Source: JAGLQA01 sp023135565 (GTDB lineage: Bacteria; Acidobacteriota; Aminicenantia; UBA2199). Taken from it: 64,000 nucleotides of DNA. Shown piece by piece: positions 31,583 through 40,328 of the stretch. The first letter of the stretch is position 1, and the number at the start of each line of letters is the position of its first letter. Location of the stretch: NCBI GenBank assembly GCA_030639305.1, contig DAOWCY010000012.1:1-64000 (forward strand), read 5' to 3'. Under the pieces are notes generated by a model, which worked only from the letters and a program-made list of their open reading frames with translations, ran no database searches and had not been told where the DNA came from. The position numbers and the translations under genes are program-made.

Positions 31583-33900
31583 AGAAAAAAGAGTTAGTTT
31601 TGCCCTTAATTCCATTAAGGGAATTGGCAGCCCTACCGGCAACGATTATCCCCATCCTGGTAGGCAGGGAGAGGTCAATTAATGCCCTGAAGAGCGCCCG
31701 GGAAAAGCATAACAATTTTATTTTCCTATCGGTGCAGACCAACCAGGTGACGGAAGCGCCTTCACCTTATGAAGTCGCCCGGATGGGCGTTATCGCCCGC
31801 ATAGAGAAATCCGCCGAACAAAACAACGGCAGTTTCCGGGTTATCATACACGGCTTAGAGCGGGGTGAAGTGCAGGAGTTTATCAACCAGGATGAATACT
31901 ATTCCGTCCGCGTTAAAACCATAGAAGATGTCATCGAGAAAGGCCGCAACTATTTTGAATTGTCAAGGAACCTGATCACCCTCTTCGAAGAGTATATCAA
32001 CATCAAAAAAGTAAAAATGCACGGCATCATCGCCAAATTGGAATCGAACCAGGTCTCTGAAATTACCGATATCATCATCTCCATGATCAACATCCCCTTA
32101 AAATTGAAACAATCCCTCCTGGAAGAGTTGAATGTCTATACCCGCGGCGTCAAAGTATTCAACATCCTCAAGAAAGAACTCTTTAAATTAAAAGCCAACC
32201 GGGAAGAACCCAGGAAAGGCAAAGAAGACTCCCAGCTCAATGAAATCGATGAATACAGGAAAAAAATGGAGGCCGCCAAGCTGCCCGAATACGTACAGAA
32301 GCGGGCGGAAGAAGAACTCGAAAGGTTGGAAATGATGCCCCCCTATTCAGCCGAGAGTACCGTTTCGCGTTATTATCTCGACTGGCTCATCGCTATTCCC
32401 TGGGAAAAGGTAAAAGAGGAGAACAAAGACATTGTCGCAGCCGCTGAAATCTTAGATGAAGACCATTACGGGCTGCGCAAAGTCAAAGACAGGATCCTCG
32501 ATTACCTGGCCGTCAGGCAGTTGGTCAAAAAGCCCGAAGGGGAGATCATATGTTTTGTCGGCCCCCCCGGCGTAGGTAAGAGTTCGCTCTCTAAATCCAT
32601 TGCCAGGGCCCTGGACCGCTCTTTTGTCAGGGTCTCTTTAGGCGGAGTCAGGGATGAAGCGGAAATCAGGGGGCACAGGCGCACCTATATCGGCTCTTAC
32701 CCCGGGCAAATCATCAAGGGCCTGAAAAAAGCCAAATATAAGAACCCTGTTTTTCTTTTAGATGAAATAGACAAGTTAAATTCCGATTTCAGGGGCGACC
32801 CCGCCTCCGCGCTGCTGGAAGCTTTAGACCCCGATCAGAATTCCGAATTCGTGGATCACTACTTAGACTTAGAAATAGATTTATCCCAGATATTTTTTAT
32901 TACCACCGCCAATTTCATCGACCCCATTCCCCCGGCCCTGATGGACCGCATGGAAGTCATCGAAATCCCCGGCTATACCGAAAGGGAAAAATTGCAAATC
33001 GCTAAGGAATTCCTGGTTAAGAAACAGGCCGGAAAGAACGGCCTAAAAGCCCAGGATTTTGAAATAAGCGAAAACCTGATGCTGGAAATTATCAATCATT
33101 ATACCCGTGAAGCGGGCGTCAGGAATTTAGAGAGGCAGATCGCCGTAGTGATGAGGAAGATCGCCCGGCGATTCGTAGAAAGAGGCGAAATAACTGAAGA
33201 ACACAGGGCAAAATTCGTTTTAGATAAAGAGTATTTACATAAATTTCTCGGCATCCCCAAGTTCAACAAACTGAAAATACTGCACCAGGGAGAAATCGGG
33301 GTTTCGGTAGGTCTGGCCTGGACTGCCTCCGGCGGCGACATACTGGTCATCGAATCGCGTTTCGTAAAAGGCAAAGGTAATTTGATCTTAACCGGCAGGT
33401 TGGGGGAAATCATGAAAGAATCCTCCTCCACAGCCTTCAGTTATGCCAAGATAAAGCTTACCGAGCTCGATTTCGACACCGATGAGATCGAAAAGTATAA
33501 TATCCACCTGCACATACCCGAAGGCGCCGTGCCCAAAGAAGGCCCCTCAGCCGGTATTACCCTGGCGGTTTGTATACTTTCTCTTTTAACCGGCATCCCC
33601 ATAAAAGCCAATTACGCCATGACCGGCGAGATCACCTTAAGAGGCAAAGTGCTGCCTGTAGGCGGGATAAAGGAGAAAATTATCGCCGCTCACCGTTATG
33701 GAATAAAAAACGTGCTGATCCCCTCTGAGAACGAGAAAGATTTTAAAGAAGACATCCCCGAAGACATCCGGGACAGCATGAAAGTTTACTTAATCGATAA
33801 TATGGATGAGTTATTGGACATCGTTTTGGAAAAACCCTTGAAAATAAAAAATATCGACAGTAAAGTGATCAGGCCTTTTTTAAATGCCAATATCCAGTAG
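31570..33900 (+). CDS. lon: ATP-dependent protease Lon
   Basis: A 776-residue LonA-type protease. The N-terminal substrate domain begins VLPLIPLRELAALPATIIPI. The AAA+ module has Walker A GPPGVGKSSLSKSIA and Walker B PVFLLDEIDKLNSDFRGDPA. The Ser-Lys dyad is in VPKEGPSAGITLAVCILSLL and LPVGGIKEKIIAAHRYGI. It degrades misfolded and specific regulatory proteins in the cytoplasm. Its start lies 13 bp inside clpX. The protein is of usual length, and its C-terminal tail after the protease domain is only about 40 residues. Confidence 0.97.
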   Translation: MDSVKKKELVLPLIPLRELAALPATIIPILVGRERSINALKSAREKHNNFIFLSVQTNQVTEAPSPYEVARMGVIARIEKSAEQNNGSFRVIIHGLERGEVQEFINQDEYYSVRVKTIEDVIEKGRNYFELSRNLITLFEEYINIKKVKMHGIIAKLESNQVSEITDIIISMINIPLKLKQSLLEELNVYTRGVKVFNILKKELFKLKANREEPRKGKEDSQLNEIDEYRKKMEAAKLPEYVQKRAEEELERLEMMPPYSAESTVSRYYLDWLIAIPWEKVKEENKDIVAAAEILDEDHYGLRKVKDRILDYLAVRQLVKKPEGEIICFVGPPGVGKSSLSKSIARALDRSFVRVSLGGVRDEAEIRGHRRTYIGSYPGQIIKGLKKAKYKNPVFLLDEIDKLNSDFRGDPASALLEALDPDQNSEFVDHYLDLEIDLSQIFFITTANFIDPIPPALMDRMEVIEIPGYTEREKLQIAKEFLVKKQAGKNGLKAQDFEISENLMLEIINHYTREAGVRNLERQIAVVMRKIARRFVERGEITEEHRAKFVLDKEYLHKFLGIPKFNKLKILHQGEIGVSVGLAWTASGGDILVIESRFVKGKGNLILTGRLGEIMKESSSTAFSYAKIKLTELDFDTDEIEKYNIHLHIPEGAVPKEGPSAGITLAVCILSLLTGIPIKANYAMTGEITLRGKVLPVGGIKEKIIAAHRYGIKNVLIPSENEKDFKEDIPEDIRDSMKVYLIDNMDELLDIVLEKPLKIKNIDSKVIRPFLNANIQ

Positions 33901-34225
33901 CGGGGCGGACGGCGTCCGCACCCTATAGGGGCCTGAAGATTTTTTACCCGGCCCAGGGTGCCCCAAAAGCTTGTTTTGTCAAACTTCTGGGATTTGGATA
34001 TCCCGGTTCCTGCTGTTCCTGTCGCGCAGCGACTTATAGGCTGGGTGCGCACATGTCCGTCCACGTTAACCGGGAAGTTTTTTTTATCATACCGCGGGTT
34101 TTGGATTCCCCGGTCTTCGCTGTTTTTGCCGCGCAGCGGCTTATAGACTGGGTGCGCCGCACCCCCGCACCCCCGTGTAACGGCATGTAGTCATATGGGA
34201 GATATGAATTTTTAGGAATAAAAAA
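33901..34225. repeat. GC-rich modular repeats (family D) between lon and engB
   Basis: No gene. Two diverged copies of one unit, about 95 bp each, lie at roughly 33985-34065 and 34088-34175. Each has the order GGATTT/GGATTC, CCCGGT, CGCGCAGCGACTTATAGGCT (or CGCGCAGCGGCTTATAGACT), then GGGTGCGC. An ACGGCGTCCGCACCC palindrome opens the stretch. Family D phrases such as AAGCGGCTTATCGCC recur at 38.9, 39.9, 44, 49.4, 53.7, 55.5, 56.7, 57.6 and 59.5 kb. Confidence 0.75.
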
Positions 34226-34801
34226 ATGAAAATTAAAGAAAGCAAACTGGAGCGCACCTCTTTTAACGAAAAAGAGCTGATTAACGATGATATGAGTAAA
34301 ATTGCCTTTATCGGTCGCTCCAACGTGGGGAAATCCTCCTTTATCAACAAGATTCTCCACCGCAAGAATCTGGCCAGGACCAGTTCAAAACCCGGTAAAA
34401 CCATCAGCATCAATTATTATCTCATCAATGAAGAATTTTATTTCGTCGATCTGCCCGGTTACGGTTACGCCAAAATACCGAAGCAGGAAAGGCTTAGGGT
34501 TCGTTCTTTGATGACGGTTTTTTTTGAAAATGTAAAAAACCTTAAGCTGATCGTCCTTTTAATAGATTCGCGCCGTGGTTTTACTGCCCCGGACCTGGAA
34601 ATTTTGCCGCAATTGCTGGATAAAAAATTTAAAATGTTGACAGTGCTCACTAAAAGTGATAAAATAGGTTCTACCGAATTAACAAACCGTAAAACAAACC
34701 TAAAAAAAAAATTTGGTTTACGGGCCATTTCCTTCTCAATCAAATCAGACAGTAATAAGCAGGAAATATTAAACAATATAAATGAAGCTTTAATGGAGTA
34801 A
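34226..34801 (+). CDS. engB: Ribosome biogenesis GTP-binding protein EngB/YsxC
   Basis: A 191-residue TRAFAC-class GTPase. G1 is AFIGRSNVGKSSFIN, the switch region has SSKPGKTISINYYL, G3 is FVDLPGYGYAK, G4 is VLTKSDKI and G5-like AISFSIKS follows. It is needed for late 50S subunit assembly. GTG/ATG alternatives are absent near the start, so ATG at 34226 is secure. It is followed two bases later by rho, so both are probably co-transcribed. The length is typical. Confidence 0.95.
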   Translation: MKIKESKLERTSFNEKELINDDMSKIAFIGRSNVGKSSFINKILHRKNLARTSSKPGKTISINYYLINEEFYFVDLPGYGYAKIPKQERLRVRSLMTVFFENVKNLKLIVLLIDSRRGFTAPDLEILPQLLDKKFKMLTVLTKSDKIGSTELTNRKTNLKKKFGLRAISFSIKSDSNKQEILNNINEALME

Positions 34802-34803
34802 AA

Positions 34804-36069
34804 ATGTACACCTTAAAAGAATTACAATCTATGAAAGTAGCCGACTTAAAAAAAGTAGTCGCTCAATTTGATCTGGACGCACAGAACATAAAAGATAAGA
34901 ACTCTCTCTATTTCAATATCCTGAATGCCCAGGCAAGCGCAAATGGGAAACTATTTGCCGAAGGAGTTATCGAAGTGCTCAGCGAGGGGTATGGTTTCCT
35001 GAGATTCCAGGAATATTCTTACTTATCCAGTTCGGAGGATATATACGTTTCTCCTTCCCAGGTGCATAAGTTCGATCTGCGCACCGGCGATACAATTTCC
35101 GGTTCCGTAAGACCGCCCAAAGGTGGGGAAAAATATTTTGCCCTTTTAACCGTGGAAGCAGTCAATTCCACGGACCCTGAGGAAGTTTGCACCATCAGGA
35201 AAAGCAAAAGATTCGAAAAATTAACTCCCCTTTACCCTGACCAGAGGATCCTTCAGGAAACAGAGTCCGGGAATGTCACCGGCAGGGTGATGGACCTGCT
35301 CACACCTATCGGCAAAGGGCAGAGAGGGTTGATCGTCGCAGCGCCCAGGACCGGTAAAACTATGATTTTGCAGAGTATCGCAAAGTCCATCGAAGTCAAC
35401 CACCCTGAAATCAACCTGATCGTGCTGCTCATCGACGAAAGGCCTGAAGAAGTGACAGACATGGCCAGGAACGTTAACGGTGAAGTGATCTCCTCTACCT
35501 TTGATGAAGTGCCCATCAGGCACACAAAAGTAGCGGAAATCGTGCTGGAAAAAGCAAAACGGTTAGTGGAGATGGATAAAGACGTAGTTATTTTGCTCGA
35601 CTCCATCACCCGTTTGGCCCGGGCCCACAACGCCGTCACCCCACCTTCCGGGAAGGTGCTCTCCGGTGGTGTGGACGCCAACGCCCTTAACAAACCCAAA
35701 AAGTTCTTCGGTTCCGCCAGGAATATCGAAAACGGCGGCAGCCTGACCATCCTGGCCACTGCTTTGGTGGATACCGGCAGCAGGATGGATGAAGTTATCT
35801 TCGAAGAGTTTAAAGGCACGGGAAACATGGAAATCAACCTGGACAGGCGTCTTGTTGACAAGAGGGTTTTCCCTGCTATCGACCTGTTCCGTTCCGGCAC
35901 CAGGAAAGAGGAACTCTTGATCGAGCAGGATGAACTGAATAAAATCTGGATCTTAAGAAAAGTTCTCTCCCAGATGAGTGAAGTAGAAGCCATGGAATTG
36001 TTAGTGGATAAGCTGTCCAAAACCAAAACCAACGCCGATTTCATGAAGATGATGTCCCAGGGCATGTAG
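34804..36069 (+). CDS. rho: Transcription termination factor Rho
   Basis: A 421-residue hexameric RNA helicase. The N-terminal helical cap (LKELQSMKVADLKKVVAQFD) and cold-shock-like primary RNA-binding domain (GVIEVLSEGYGFLRFQEYSY, DIYVSPSQVHKFDLRTGD) are followed by the ATPase core. The core has Walker A APRTGKTMILQ, the EERPEEVTDM-type motif as DERPEEVTDM, the Q-loop region SGGVDANALNKPKKFFGSAR and the R-loop GTGNMEINLDR. There is no large insertion, unlike the Rho of some actinobacteria. It ends MMSQGM. No clear hairpin terminator follows. Confidence 0.97.
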   Translation: MYTLKELQSMKVADLKKVVAQFDLDAQNIKDKNSLYFNILNAQASANGKLFAEGVIEVLSEGYGFLRFQEYSYLSSSEDIYVSPSQVHKFDLRTGDTISGSVRPPKGGEKYFALLTVEAVNSTDPEEVCTIRKSKRFEKLTPLYPDQRILQETESGNVTGRVMDLLTPIGKGQRGLIVAAPRTGKTMILQSIAKSIEVNHPEINLIVLLIDERPEEVTDMARNVNGEVISSTFDEVPIRHTKVAEIVLEKAKRLVEMDKDVVILLDSITRLARAHNAVTPPSGKVLSGGVDANALNKPKKFFGSARNIENGGSLTILATALVDTGSRMDEVIFEEFKGTGNMEINLDRRLVDKRVFPAIDLFRSGTRKEELLIEQDELNKIWILRKVLSQMSEVEAMELLVDKLSKTKTNADFMKMMSQGM

Positions 36070-36157
36070 AGACCGGGAGACCTCCCCAAACCCCGGCAAT
36101 TCTAATTTTAGTCTATTTTTCTATAAATTGGTGTAAATCTGTGGGCCGATTCCCCTG

Positions 36158-36186
36158 TTGCTAATTTCCCCATGTTGCGGTATAAT
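36158..36186 (+). promoter_or_regulatory. Promoter of lolA
   Basis: TTGCTA (36158-36163), a 17-bp spacer and TATAAT (36181-36186). The ATG at 36205 lies 18 nt beyond the -10 box, leaving a short leader of about 12 nt with GTAGG as a weak ribosome site. Confidence 0.65.
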
Positions 36187-36204
36187 AGATTCTTGTAGGT
36201 AAAA

Positions 36205-36822
36205 ATGAATAGAAAAAAATTAATTCCGCTGCTGCTCTTTTTTTTGGGGTTGTCATGGCTACAGGGAGGTGCCCAAACCGCGAAAACGTCTCTTTCGTTG
36301 ATAACCGAAGTTAGAAATTCCATTGCCGCCATAAAACCCTTTAAAGTTAATTTTGTGCAGCAAGTTTTCGACGAGGATCAATTGGAGATCGAAGAGACGG
36401 GAGAAATCTTGTTTAAAGACCATAATACATTAAAATGGACCTATTTAGACCCTGATTACAAAGTGTTCCTGCTGCAGGGTGAAAATTACAAATTCTATGA
36501 CCGGGACAACGAGCAGTTAACCGTGGGCAAGATAAAAGATAAAAACCGGCAGTGGCTCTGGCAATTGCTCTTTTCGCAAGAAATCTCCCCATATATAAAA
36601 ACCGACAGGAAAAATAAAAAGATATATATAAAAGATGAACCTGGAGCTTTAGACGTGGAAATCCTTGTCAACAGCGATTTTCTCCCTGTAAAAGCGATCC
36701 GGGAGGACCCTACCGGGGTCAAAATGGTCTATCATTTCAAGGAATACAAAAAGAGAATTAACCTGAGTGCGGACACCTTTACATTAGCAGTCCCCCCGGG
36801 CGTGGAAGTTGTAACCGAATAA
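36205..36822 (+). CDS. lolA: Outer-membrane lipoprotein carrier protein LolA
   Basis: A 205-residue periplasmic chaperone. A signal peptide (KLIPLLLFFLGLSWLQGGAQ) with a cleavage site after AQ is followed by the LolA beta-sheet half-barrel. FKVNFVQQVFDEDQLEIEET is the usual early signature, and FKDHNTLKWTYLDPDYKVFL and a C-terminal LSADTFTLAVPPGVEV also match. LolA shuttles lipoproteins from the LolCDE release complex to LolB at the outer membrane, so this organism has an outer membrane. It begins a run of envelope-stress genes (sigma factor, anti-sigma factor). Confidence 0.92.
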   Translation: MNRKKLIPLLLFFLGLSWLQGGAQTAKTSLSLITEVRNSIAAIKPFKVNFVQQVFDEDQLEIEETGEILFKDHNTLKWTYLDPDYKVFLLQGENYKFYDRDNEQLTVGKIKDKNRQWLWQLLFSQEISPYIKTDRKNKKIYIKDEPGALDVEILVNSDFLPVKAIREDPTGVKMVYHFKEYKKRINLSADTFTLAVPPGVEVVTE

Positions 36823-36867
36823 TGTTTGTTATAGGAAAGAAAACCTTTTTGCCGGAAAAATCGTAAA

Positions 36868-37446
36868 ATGATGTTGGATGATGATCAAGTATTGATAAAG
36901 AAGATACTTGCGGGCAGTAAAGCATCCTTTGAGGAACTTATGAAAAAGTATAATAAAAAAATTTTCGGTTTCATCTACCGCATGGTAAGAGATGAAGAAG
37001 TTGCCGTCGAGTTGACCCAGGATTTTTTTATTAAGATTTATAATGTTTTGCATAAATACAATTTCGAATATAAATTTTCCACCTGGGCTTACCGGATTTG
37101 CTACAACCTTGTCATAGACTATGTCAGGAAGCACCGGGCCTATGTCGATTCTTTAGATGACGACAGTGTTTCCCAGAGACAAATGCTGGAATCGCAAAAC
37201 TATGTAAACGAAGATGGTTTCGAGATACTGGCCAGGGAAGAATTAAGAGATTATGTCTGGAATGTAGTGGACTCTATTCCCATGAAATACCGGGAACTTA
37301 TCCTGCTGCGTTATTTGCAGGGTCTGAAATACGATGAGATCGCCGGTGTCACCGAACTACCCGTCGGCACAGTAAAAAACAGGATATTTAAAGCCAAAGA
37401 AATTCTAAAGAAGGAGATCGAAAAAGATGGCATGCTTGAACAGTGA
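36868..37446 (+). CDS. ECF RNA polymerase sigma factor (RpoE-like)
   Basis: A 192-residue sigma-70 family factor with only regions 2 and 4. Region 2 holds VELTQDFFIKIYNVLHKYNF then KFSTWAYRICYNLVIDYVRK, and region 4 holds MKYRELILLRYLQGLKYDEI then LPVGTVKNRIFKAKEILKKE as the helix-turn-helix. It overlaps the anti-sigma factor gene by 20 bp, the normal arrangement for a membrane-sequestered ECF factor. No self-regulated ECF promoter was recognised upstream. The target regulon probably includes envelope genes. Confidence 0.95.
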   Translation: MMLDDDQVLIKKILAGSKASFEELMKKYNKKIFGFIYRMVRDEEVAVELTQDFFIKIYNVLHKYNFEYKFSTWAYRICYNLVIDYVRKHRAYVDSLDDDSVSQRQMLESQNYVNEDGFEILAREELRDYVWNVVDSIPMKYRELILLRYLQGLKYDEIAGVTELPVGTVKNRIFKAKEILKKEIEKDGMLEQ

Positions 37447-37987
37447 AACAATACAAGAATATATAGACGGTGAACTCACCAATGTAGAGAATGCAATGGT
37501 GAGAGACCATTTGATCGTATGTGAGAAGTGCCGGATGGAGTATGATTATTACGAACGGCTGGAGAAGTATTTGGCCGAACCCGTCTATATCACTCCCCCC
37601 CCAGCCATAGAGAGAAATGTATTGAATGCGCTTTTTCCCCGCATACCCGCATTGTCTTCCGTGTTATCCCTAATTGCCGCCAGTTTCATCCTGGTGGTTA
37701 CCTGGATATATATCTATTTCGATTTTGCCAACAACAGCATTATCCAGGCTTTGCAGTTAACTACGGATAAAACCTCGAACTGGATTGCCTCGGTAATACA
37801 AATGATTTCCGCCGTTTTTTCTACGGTGTACGCTGTATTCAAGGTGATAAATGCATTTGTGGACGCGGTCTTTAAGATCAACATCGGGGTAGAGATAATC
37901 GGTATATTTACCCTATTGATATGCACCGCATTTTTCTATTTAGGTTCCCGCCTGGTATTTAAAAAAATAAAGGGGACAAATGCATGA
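37427..37987 (+). CDS. Membrane anti-sigma factor with zf-HC2 domain
   Basis: A 186-residue protein. The N-terminal zinc-binding anti-sigma domain has the H-x3-C-x2-C pattern in RDHLIVCEKCRMEYD. A transmembrane helix (SVLSLIAASFILVVTWIYIY) follows near residues 66-85, a periplasmic-side stretch of about 50 residues, then a second helix near 148-168 (IIGIFTLLICTAFFYLG). It would hold the cognate ECF sigma factor at the membrane until a signal arrives. The gene overlaps the sigma gene upstream and the bactofilin-like gene downstream by 4 bp. Confidence 0.9.
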   Translation: MACLNSETIQEYIDGELTNVENAMVRDHLIVCEKCRMEYDYYERLEKYLAEPVYITPPPAIERNVLNALFPRIPALSSVLSLIAASFILVVTWIYIYFDFANNSIIQALQLTTDKTSNWIASVIQMISAVFSTVYAVFKVINAFVDAVFKINIGVEIIGIFTLLICTAFFYLGSRLVFKKIKGTNA

Positions 37988-38865
37988 AGAAGTTAATGCT
38001 GGCTGTCCTGCTTTGCCCGGCGCTGCTTTTTTCCTCGTCTAATTTTAAATTTGAGAAGGAACTGGTTGTCCCCCCGGACGGTGTTTATAAGGACAATGTG
38101 ATCTCTTTTGGCGGCAGTATCGAAATAAAGGGTAAATTAGAGCACACCCTTATTCTTATCAACGGTACTTTAAAATTAAGCGGTGAAGTAGGAGAAGATA
38201 TTATCTGCTTTTTCTCGCAGGTAGAAATCGCAGAAAATGCCCGCGTAAAGGGTGATTTGTTTGTAATCGGGGGCAAGATGACCAAAGCGGCCGGTGTCAA
38301 AATCGGCGGTGATTCTACTTATTTCAGGTTTGACATGAAGAAGATCGAGAGCACCCTGATCCCTTTTTTAGCCGACGCCCGTTCTTTTACATTTTTCAAA
38401 ACTTTAAAAATTATCCTCTGGTTTATCATCACGCTAATCGTCTTCGCTGTTATACCGCACCGGATCAACAGCGCCGAAGAGATAGTCGAAAAATATAAGC
38501 TCAAGATAGTGGCATTAGGGTTAGTTGCATTCGTTTCTTTTTTGGTTTTACTGATCCTTTTTGTCGTCATGTTTTTTATACTGATCGGCATTCCCCTTCT
38601 TTTCGGTTTATTTTTAATTTACTTTGCCGCGTTTATATTCGGCAGGACCGTTATCTTTTTTTATATCGGCAATAAGATAGCCGCCCTTTTGAAATTGAAA
38701 AACCTTATGCCCTCGTTGTTTATCTTGTTGGGGGCGGTTTTTTATGCCCTGCTGCAATTTATCCCCATAGCCGGGCCCGTGGTATTATTAGTGATCAATT
38801 TATTTGAAGTAGGCATCGGCGTAGGATATATTTTCAGGAAGAAGTTAGGGGTCGCGGTCAGTTAG
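37984..38865 (+). CDS. Bactofilin-like polymer-forming protein with membrane domain
   Basis: A 293-residue protein. After a signal-like N-terminus (LMLAVLLCPALLFSSS) comes a bactofilin/beta-helix-like region (about 25-120) with the regular hydrophobic rhythm ISFGGSIEIKGKLEHTLILI, KLSGEVGEDIICFFSQVEIA, ARVKGDLFVIGGKMTKAAGV. The C-terminal half has four or five membrane helices from about 135 to 290. Such polymer-forming domains fused to membrane segments often follow ECF/anti-sigma pairs. It overlaps the anti-sigma gene by 4 bp, so it is likely part of the same envelope-response operon. Confidence 0.8.
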   Translation: MKKLMLAVLLCPALLFSSSNFKFEKELVVPPDGVYKDNVISFGGSIEIKGKLEHTLILINGTLKLSGEVGEDIICFFSQVEIAENARVKGDLFVIGGKMTKAAGVKIGGDSTYFRFDMKKIESTLIPFLADARSFTFFKTLKIILWFIITLIVFAVIPHRINSAEEIVEKYKLKIVALGLVAFVSFLVLLILFVVMFFILIGIPLLFGLFLIYFAAFIFGRTVIFFYIGNKIAALLKLKNLMPSLFILLGAVFYALLQFIPIAGPVVLLVINLFEVGIGVGYIFRKKLGVAVS

Positions 38866-39252
38866 CTAGTATATTTCCCCGGGATCAGGACAGCCTTTGA
38901 CGACCGGGAAAAATCGTGCGGCACGTGGAGCGAGTTGTTCGGTTAAACAGAAGTTTTGGGAGGTCCGCGGCGCGGGCGGCTATATTGAAGAAGCCCCATG
39001 CCATGCCGCGTAGCGGCTCATCGGTTGGGTGTGCCGCACCCCCGGATTGCCCGGTTAAACAGAAGTTTTGGGAGTCCAAAAGGGGACTGCGTCCCCGCCC
39101 TATGAGCCGCTTTGCGGCAGGAGCCAACGATGTCCGTTTTTTGTGTAGATAAACGTACCGCTCATCAAAAGTTTTGGGAGTCCAGAACCCTTTTTCAAAA
39201 GGGTTTTGGCCGCCGGAGGCAAAAAGTCTGGATTTAATGGGTTTGAATAAGA
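38866..39252 (+). repeat. Mixed family D and family B' repeats
   Basis: No gene. It contains AAACAGAAGTTTTGGGAG twice, an AAAAGGGGACTGCGTCCCCG palindrome, a TGAGCCGCTTTGCGGCAGGA phrase, and the B' unit at 39162-39225 (AAAAGTTTTGGGAGTCCAGA, then AACCCTTTTTCAAAAGGGTT, TTGGCCGCCGGAGGCAA). The segment 39103-39225 recurs inverted at 50709-50826. B' keeps the hairpin of family B with different stem bases. Confidence 0.8.
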
Positions 39253-39864
39253 GTGAAAAAAACGATTAAGTACCTTATTTTCCTATTGTTGTTGATCTGC
39301 ATACTGTTTTTGTTTACGGATTTCTACGTCGTGTTTTTAGGTCCTCTTGAAGTAGGCGAGGAGGTCGGCAAAGATTTTGGGGATATGATCCTGGTTTTGG
39401 GAGGGGGATTGAAGCGGGGATTCGAGATCGGGTACAGCACCGAGGAGCGGTTAAACTTGGCCGTCGAGCTGTATAAACAGAGGAAGCGGGTGATTGTCGT
39501 ATCCGACGGCAGTTTATACAAGAGGAGTCCCGCAATAAAAAAGATTGTCGGTTATCTTTTGGAAAGGGGAGTAGACAGGGCGCATATCCGGTATGAAGGC
39601 GAGAGTCAGACCACCTATGACAATTTATCGTATGCCAAGAAGTTGGTGGAAGAGAGGGAATTTGAGCAAGTGATCGTATGCACATCGCCTTATCACCAGA
39701 GGCGGTCTAAGATGATTATGGCTCACTTAGGCTTAAAGAATTTCAAGATTGCCCGGATGGCGCGGTCTGAGGTGTTCCGGCCTGTTAATTTGGGCAAGAG
39801 GCTGCGGAACATGAAATTGATATTGCGTGAATATTTTGCCATAATAAAGTTCAAGCTTTTGTAA
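39253..39864 (+). CDS. YdcF/DUF218 family membrane protein
   Basis: A 203-residue protein beginning with GTG. One N-terminal transmembrane helix (YLIFLLLLICILFLFTDFYV) anchors a DUF218 domain. The domain has the acidic/glycine motif DMILVLGGGLKRGFEIGYST then RLNLAVELYKQRKRVIVVSD, the conserved EGESQTTYDNLSYAKKLVEE and the final VCTSPYHQRRSKMIM. Relatives include SanA and ElyC, which influence the envelope or cell-wall lipid carrier. The last 20 codons and the downstream repeat are duplicated at 43889-44036, fused there to antitoxin sequence. Confidence 0.85.
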   Translation: MKKTIKYLIFLLLLICILFLFTDFYVVFLGPLEVGEEVGKDFGDMILVLGGGLKRGFEIGYSTEERLNLAVELYKQRKRVIVVSDGSLYKRSPAIKKIVGYLLERGVDRAHIRYEGESQTTYDNLSYAKKLVEEREFEQVIVCTSPYHQRRSKMIMAHLGLKNFKIARMARSEVFRPVNLGKRLRNMKLILREYFAIIKFKLL

Positions 39865-40158
39865 GCCCACGGCGCGGGCGGGCAATGAGCTGCTTCGCAG
39901 CAGAGGCAGCGTGTGAGCGCCTTTGATTTTAAATAAACAAAAGTTTTGCTCAAACTTTTTTGAAGGTGCGGTATGCCGCTGACCCCCGACAACAAATTCA
40001 ATGGGGGTGGCCCCCGGCAGGGCCTGCGGAGCTAATAGGCTGGGTGCACCGATACAGCGGAGGAACGCAGCGTGTGAGCGTCTTTGATTTTAAATAAACA
40101 AAAGTTTTGATCAAACTTTTTTAAAAGTTTGGCCCCCGGCAGGGGCCGCCGGAGGCAA
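39865..40158 (+). repeat. Family D/B repeat block
   Basis: Two consecutive D+B blocks. GCCCACGGCGCGGGCGGGCA, ATGAGCTGCTTCGCAGCAGA, GGCAGCGTGTGAGCG and TTTGATTTTAAATAAACAAA lead into an interrupted B copy (39938-40037) and a full B copy (40098-40158). The first block is duplicated almost exactly at 43958-44090. The remaining 170 bp to the CHAT gene contain no recognised gene. Confidence 0.85.
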
Positions 40159-40328
40159 GGTGCCTTTAGAGAACCGGACGACGCGAGAAAAAAATCCTGG
40201 TTATTGAAAACTTCCTATATTTGGTGTAATATTTAATGGCCATGAACAATGAATTTTTTTATAATTTTTTTTACCTGGGTGTTAAGTGTGAAAGAAGGTG
40301 TTATATAGTAGAGAAGGAGATTTAGGCC

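Noticed and set aside
38916..39152. Frames of 78-80 codons on both strands
   Set aside because: Both are read from family D repeat sequence; similar frames appear wherever that repeat occurs.
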